Part shown: piece by piece, positions 62,181 to 64,000 of the stretch | Layout of the letters: each line of letters starts with the position of its first letter | Numbering within the stretch: position 1 is the first letter of the stretch | From: Lewinellaceae bacterium | GTDB lineage: Bacteria; Bacteroidota; Bacteroidia; Chitinophagales; Saprospiraceae | Direction: 5' to 3' | DNA length: 64,000 nt | Assembly (NCBI GenBank): GCA_020636005.1 | Contig: JACJYR010000003.1 | Location: 682,001-746,000 of the forward strand | Translations under genes and position numbers: made by a program | The notes under the pieces: model-generated | Database searches by the model: none | The model's input: only the letters and a program-made list of their open reading frames with translations | What the model was told of the DNA's origin: nothing

Positions 62181-62648
62181 TCAATACCCAAATTTCCGCA
62201 AAACCCCCGCCTGTTCCAGGTCACGCCGCAGCGCTTCATAGTTGATAGACAGGGAGTAGGCCATGGTCTTGCGGCCGTCGGTGGTCTTCACAGGCTTGTC
62301 GTCCAGGCGGTTCATGGCTGTGACGAATCGGTTGCAGTCGTCTTCTTCAAAGAATTTTTTAAAAAAAGCCTTGTGTGCCGAGCGGGCCTGCCCTTCGTTT
62401 TCGATCATGGGCAGGCGCAGGGCAGTAAAGTCGGATGCCGGCAACCCCCGGAACAGGATGGTCTCGAAAGCTTTGGTACGGGCATCCCGCTCTATTTCAA
62501 TATCGCTTTTTCCGAAGCCGGAGGCTTTTACGTTCACCGAGCCGGGGGCTGGGTTGGATTGGTACTGTACGGCAGCCGGCGTTTCCCGGTAGGTTTTGCA
62601 GGCGGCCAGTGCAGTCAGTAGCAGGGCGAGGAACAGTAGGTTTTTCAT
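62181..62648 (-). CDS. LPP20-like lipoprotein
   Basis: A 155-aa lipoprotein (MKNLLFLALLLTALAACKTY; lipobox LAAC, Cys17). The mature part has VKASGFGKSDIEIERDARTK followed by AFETILFRG, the pattern of LPP20-type lipoproteins in which a beta strand is followed by a helix with ARxxAxE(N/T). It lies three bases after the CsgG-like gene and 35 bp before the DUF6175-like ATG. In Vibrio an LPP20-type protein (FlgP) works with FlgO/FlgT around the flagellar motor; any parallel here is an inference. Confidence 0.75.
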   Translation of the reverse strand: MKNLLFLALLLTALAACKTYRETPAAVQYQSNPAPGSVNVKASGFGKSDIEIERDARTKAFETILFRGLPASDFTALRLPMIENEGQARSAHKAFFKKFFEEDDCNRFVTAMNRLDDKPVKTTDGRKTMAYSLSINYEALRRDLEQAGVLRKFGY

Positions 62649-62651
62649 GGG

Positions 62652-63533
62652 CTATTTGGCTTTCATGTTTTTGTCGGTGACGAAGATGTTTGCCTTTTCG
62701 TTGATTTTGGCTGTCAGGGCAGCAGCCTCTTTTTTTGAGACAGAACAGACGGAGAAGGTGCCTCCCTGTACTTCCTCAACGTTGATCTGGGCAATCATCC
62801 GGTCGAGGTTTTCCACTTCCCCTGTGCGGGTGGAGGTGCGGCTGGTGCGCTCTATGACAAATAGTTTTTTGCCTTTCGTAATGCCGTCGTTTTCCCCGCA
62901 TTCCACCAACACCTGGCTTGCATTGCCATCTTTGTTGGTTTCCGTGATTTCCACAATGGGCACCTCGATGGGGAAGTATTCGGCGATGAACTCCTGGATG
63001 TGCTTGCGGATGGAAGACTCAGGGTCTTTTTTGAACCAGTCGGGAACGCCTTTATCAAAAGTAAAAGCATTGGTCCAACCCTGCCGCCCGTTGGGCGAGA
63101 TGACGTCGTTGCCGATAATGCGGTTGGATTCCACGTCGATCAGTTGCAACATCAACGTGTTGTACTTTGTGCCGTCGCTGTAGGTTTCCGTCTGCACATG
63201 GCCCTGCAGCACGAGCTGGGCCCCTACCCTTTTGCCCTGCTCAACCAGGTCTTCGGATTTAAGGAAGGTTTCGCCCTTTTGCCGCTCCAGTTCTTCGTCG
63301 GCCACGTTCCAGCGGCTGCGGTCCACCAGGGTAAAACGGCCGGTCTTGTTGAGGGCATCGGAGGTAAAGCTCCAGTACTGGTTGGCCTGGGCCTGGCAGC
63401 CGCTGGAGCCGTCGTTGCTGAAGGGATATATGCCAATGCTTTTTTGTGGCGTTTGTGCCGAGCCATCATAGCTTAAATGGCACATGATTAAGAAGATGCC
63501 AATCGATAGGACGAAAGATGTTTTGTTTTGCAT
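62652..63533 (-). CDS. CsgG-like exported protein
   Basis: A 293-aa protein with signal peptide (1-26, ending DGSAQ; no lipobox). The CsgG/TolB-N-like domain shows KSIGIYPFSNDG, then ALNKTGRFTLVDRSRWN and AQLVLQGHVQTETYSDG. CsgG itself is a lipoprotein secretion pore; this protein lacks the lipid anchor, and I cannot see the membrane-spanning hairpins with certainty. A C-terminal beta domain (about 195-285) resembles FlgT-type C-termini (ENDGITKGKKLFVIER). It begins a tightly packed operon. Confidence 0.82.
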   Translation of the reverse strand: MQNKTSFVLSIGIFLIMCHLSYDGSAQTPQKSIGIYPFSNDGSSGCQAQANQYWSFTSDALNKTGRFTLVDRSRWNVADEELERQKGETFLKSEDLVEQGKRVGAQLVLQGHVQTETYSDGTKYNTLMLQLIDVESNRIIGNDVISPNGRQGWTNAFTFDKGVPDWFKKDPESSIRKHIQEFIAEYFPIEVPIVEITETNKDGNASQVLVECGENDGITKGKKLFVIERTSRTSTRTGEVENLDRMIAQINVEEVQGGTFSVCSVSKKEAAALTAKINEKANIFVTDKNMKAK

Positions 63534-63633
63534 GACTCAAATTTTTATTGGTTATCAAAAAAAATAGTTCCTTACCAAGGCAAGCCAGCAGGCTTGCAGG
63601 TCATGGTTTTCTAGGGAATCGACTAAATTGTGT

Positions 63634-64000
63634 TCAGGGAATTACCAGCCGCACGGGAAACTCGATGGTCTCGCCGGTAGGGAGGCTCAGATTAATAACC
63701 GAAATAATCACATCACCACTCTGCCATGCACCGCCGCCAGGCTTTTTCAGTTGCCAGCAGGTTTCATAAAAAACGCCGTTGCCACGGAGTAAATCGGCCA
63801 GTGAATTGTAAAGGGAAATGAGTTGCAGGGCATCTTGTGCAAGCATGACTGCACCGCCTGTGCCCAATGCGATTTCTTGCAATACATCATAATTTGCCAG
63901 CGAGCCCAGTCCAATGGTATATATTTCTACTCCTTTTGCTTGAGCGATATCAATTATGGATTGTGGTATTACCAGGCCTTCAGTATCCTCGCCGTCGGTC
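63634..64000 (-). CDS. von Willebrand factor A domain protein (N-terminus off window)
   Basis: The last 121 codons of a gene whose start lies beyond the right edge. The sequence TDGEDTEG is the metal-site loop of a vWA domain, followed by IDIAQAKGVEIYTIGLGS and LQEIALGTGGAVMLAQ, the end of the domain. A short C-terminal beta segment follows (DVIISVINLSLPTGETIEFP). It ends 100 bp before the CsgG-like gene on the same strand and could belong to its operon. Confidence 0.85.
   Translation of the reverse strand, partial: TDGEDTEGLVIPQSIIDIAQAKGVEIYTIGLGSLANYDVLQEIALGTGGAVMLAQDALQLISLYNSLADLLRGNGVFYETCWQLKKPGGGAWQSGDVIISVINLSLPTGETIEFPVRLVIP

Overview
The window looks like a chromosomal piece of a Bacteroidota bacterium, most likely from the Saprospirales side of the phylum. 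The signs are many secreted proteins ending in type IX secretion (T9SS) sorting domains, a PorP/SprF-family protein beside a SprB-like PKD giant, TAnnTTTG-type -7 promoter boxes with almost no Shine-Dalgarno sequences, a CreD/HTH_34 cassette, and a GH32/NamZ/amidase repertoire. The taxonomic call is an inference. I saw no rRNA, tRNA or CRISPR array.

Region by region. 0-5.3 kb: a truncated tyrosine-phosphatase lipoprotein, a thioredoxin-fold protein without catalytic cysteines, and a run of small envelope/stress-type proteins (Lmo0937-like, YtxH, a triple-repeat membrane protein, YihY/BrkB, DUF3185-like). 5.3-8.6 kb: a four-PAS sigma-54 activator divergent from an ECF sigma factor whose leader carries an attenuator-like structure. 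9-17 kb: GH32 fructanase, DUF2853, DEDDh exonuclease/GIY-YIG fusion, NamZ exo-muramidase facing a PGRP amidase, a SerA-like dehydrogenase and a GbsR/MarR regulator. 17.4-25.1 kb: two paralogous giant surface proteins that carry the same domain at both ends of an Ig-like repeat array. 25.3-29.5 kb: a regulator/CreD cassette with two matching palindromic operators, then a Coq4-like protein and a DUF1361 membrane protein. 29.5-34.4 kb: a helical hypothetical protein and a T9SS surface protein followed by an 82-bp tandem repeat. 34.8-41.4 kb: UvrD/PcrA helicase, a uracil-DNA glycosylase-like protein, sterol desaturase family, a lipoprotein and an aminotransferase with altered PLP-pocket residues. 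41.5-46.3 kb: a 1,033-aa coiled-coil protein with a 40-residue super-repeat, then pyrB and pyrR. 46.3-52.4 kb: a PorP/SprF protein and a 1,597-aa SprB-like protein. 52.4-57.3 kb: a locus hit by two insertion sequences. An IS1-family element (8-bp target duplication) splits a T9SS type B gene, and an ISL3-family element (8-bp target duplication) sits 3 bp upstream of the start codon of the gene before it. 57.3-64 kb: lipoproteins, a YD-like T9SS protein, and a tight operon of CsgG-like, LPP20-like, DUF6175-like and helical exported proteins behind a vWA protein that runs off the end.

The strongest candidates for undescribed biology are the CsgG/LPP20/DUF6175 operon, the bookend adhesins, the 40-residue coiled-coil super-repeat, and the double insertion that probably inactivated a surface-protein operon.
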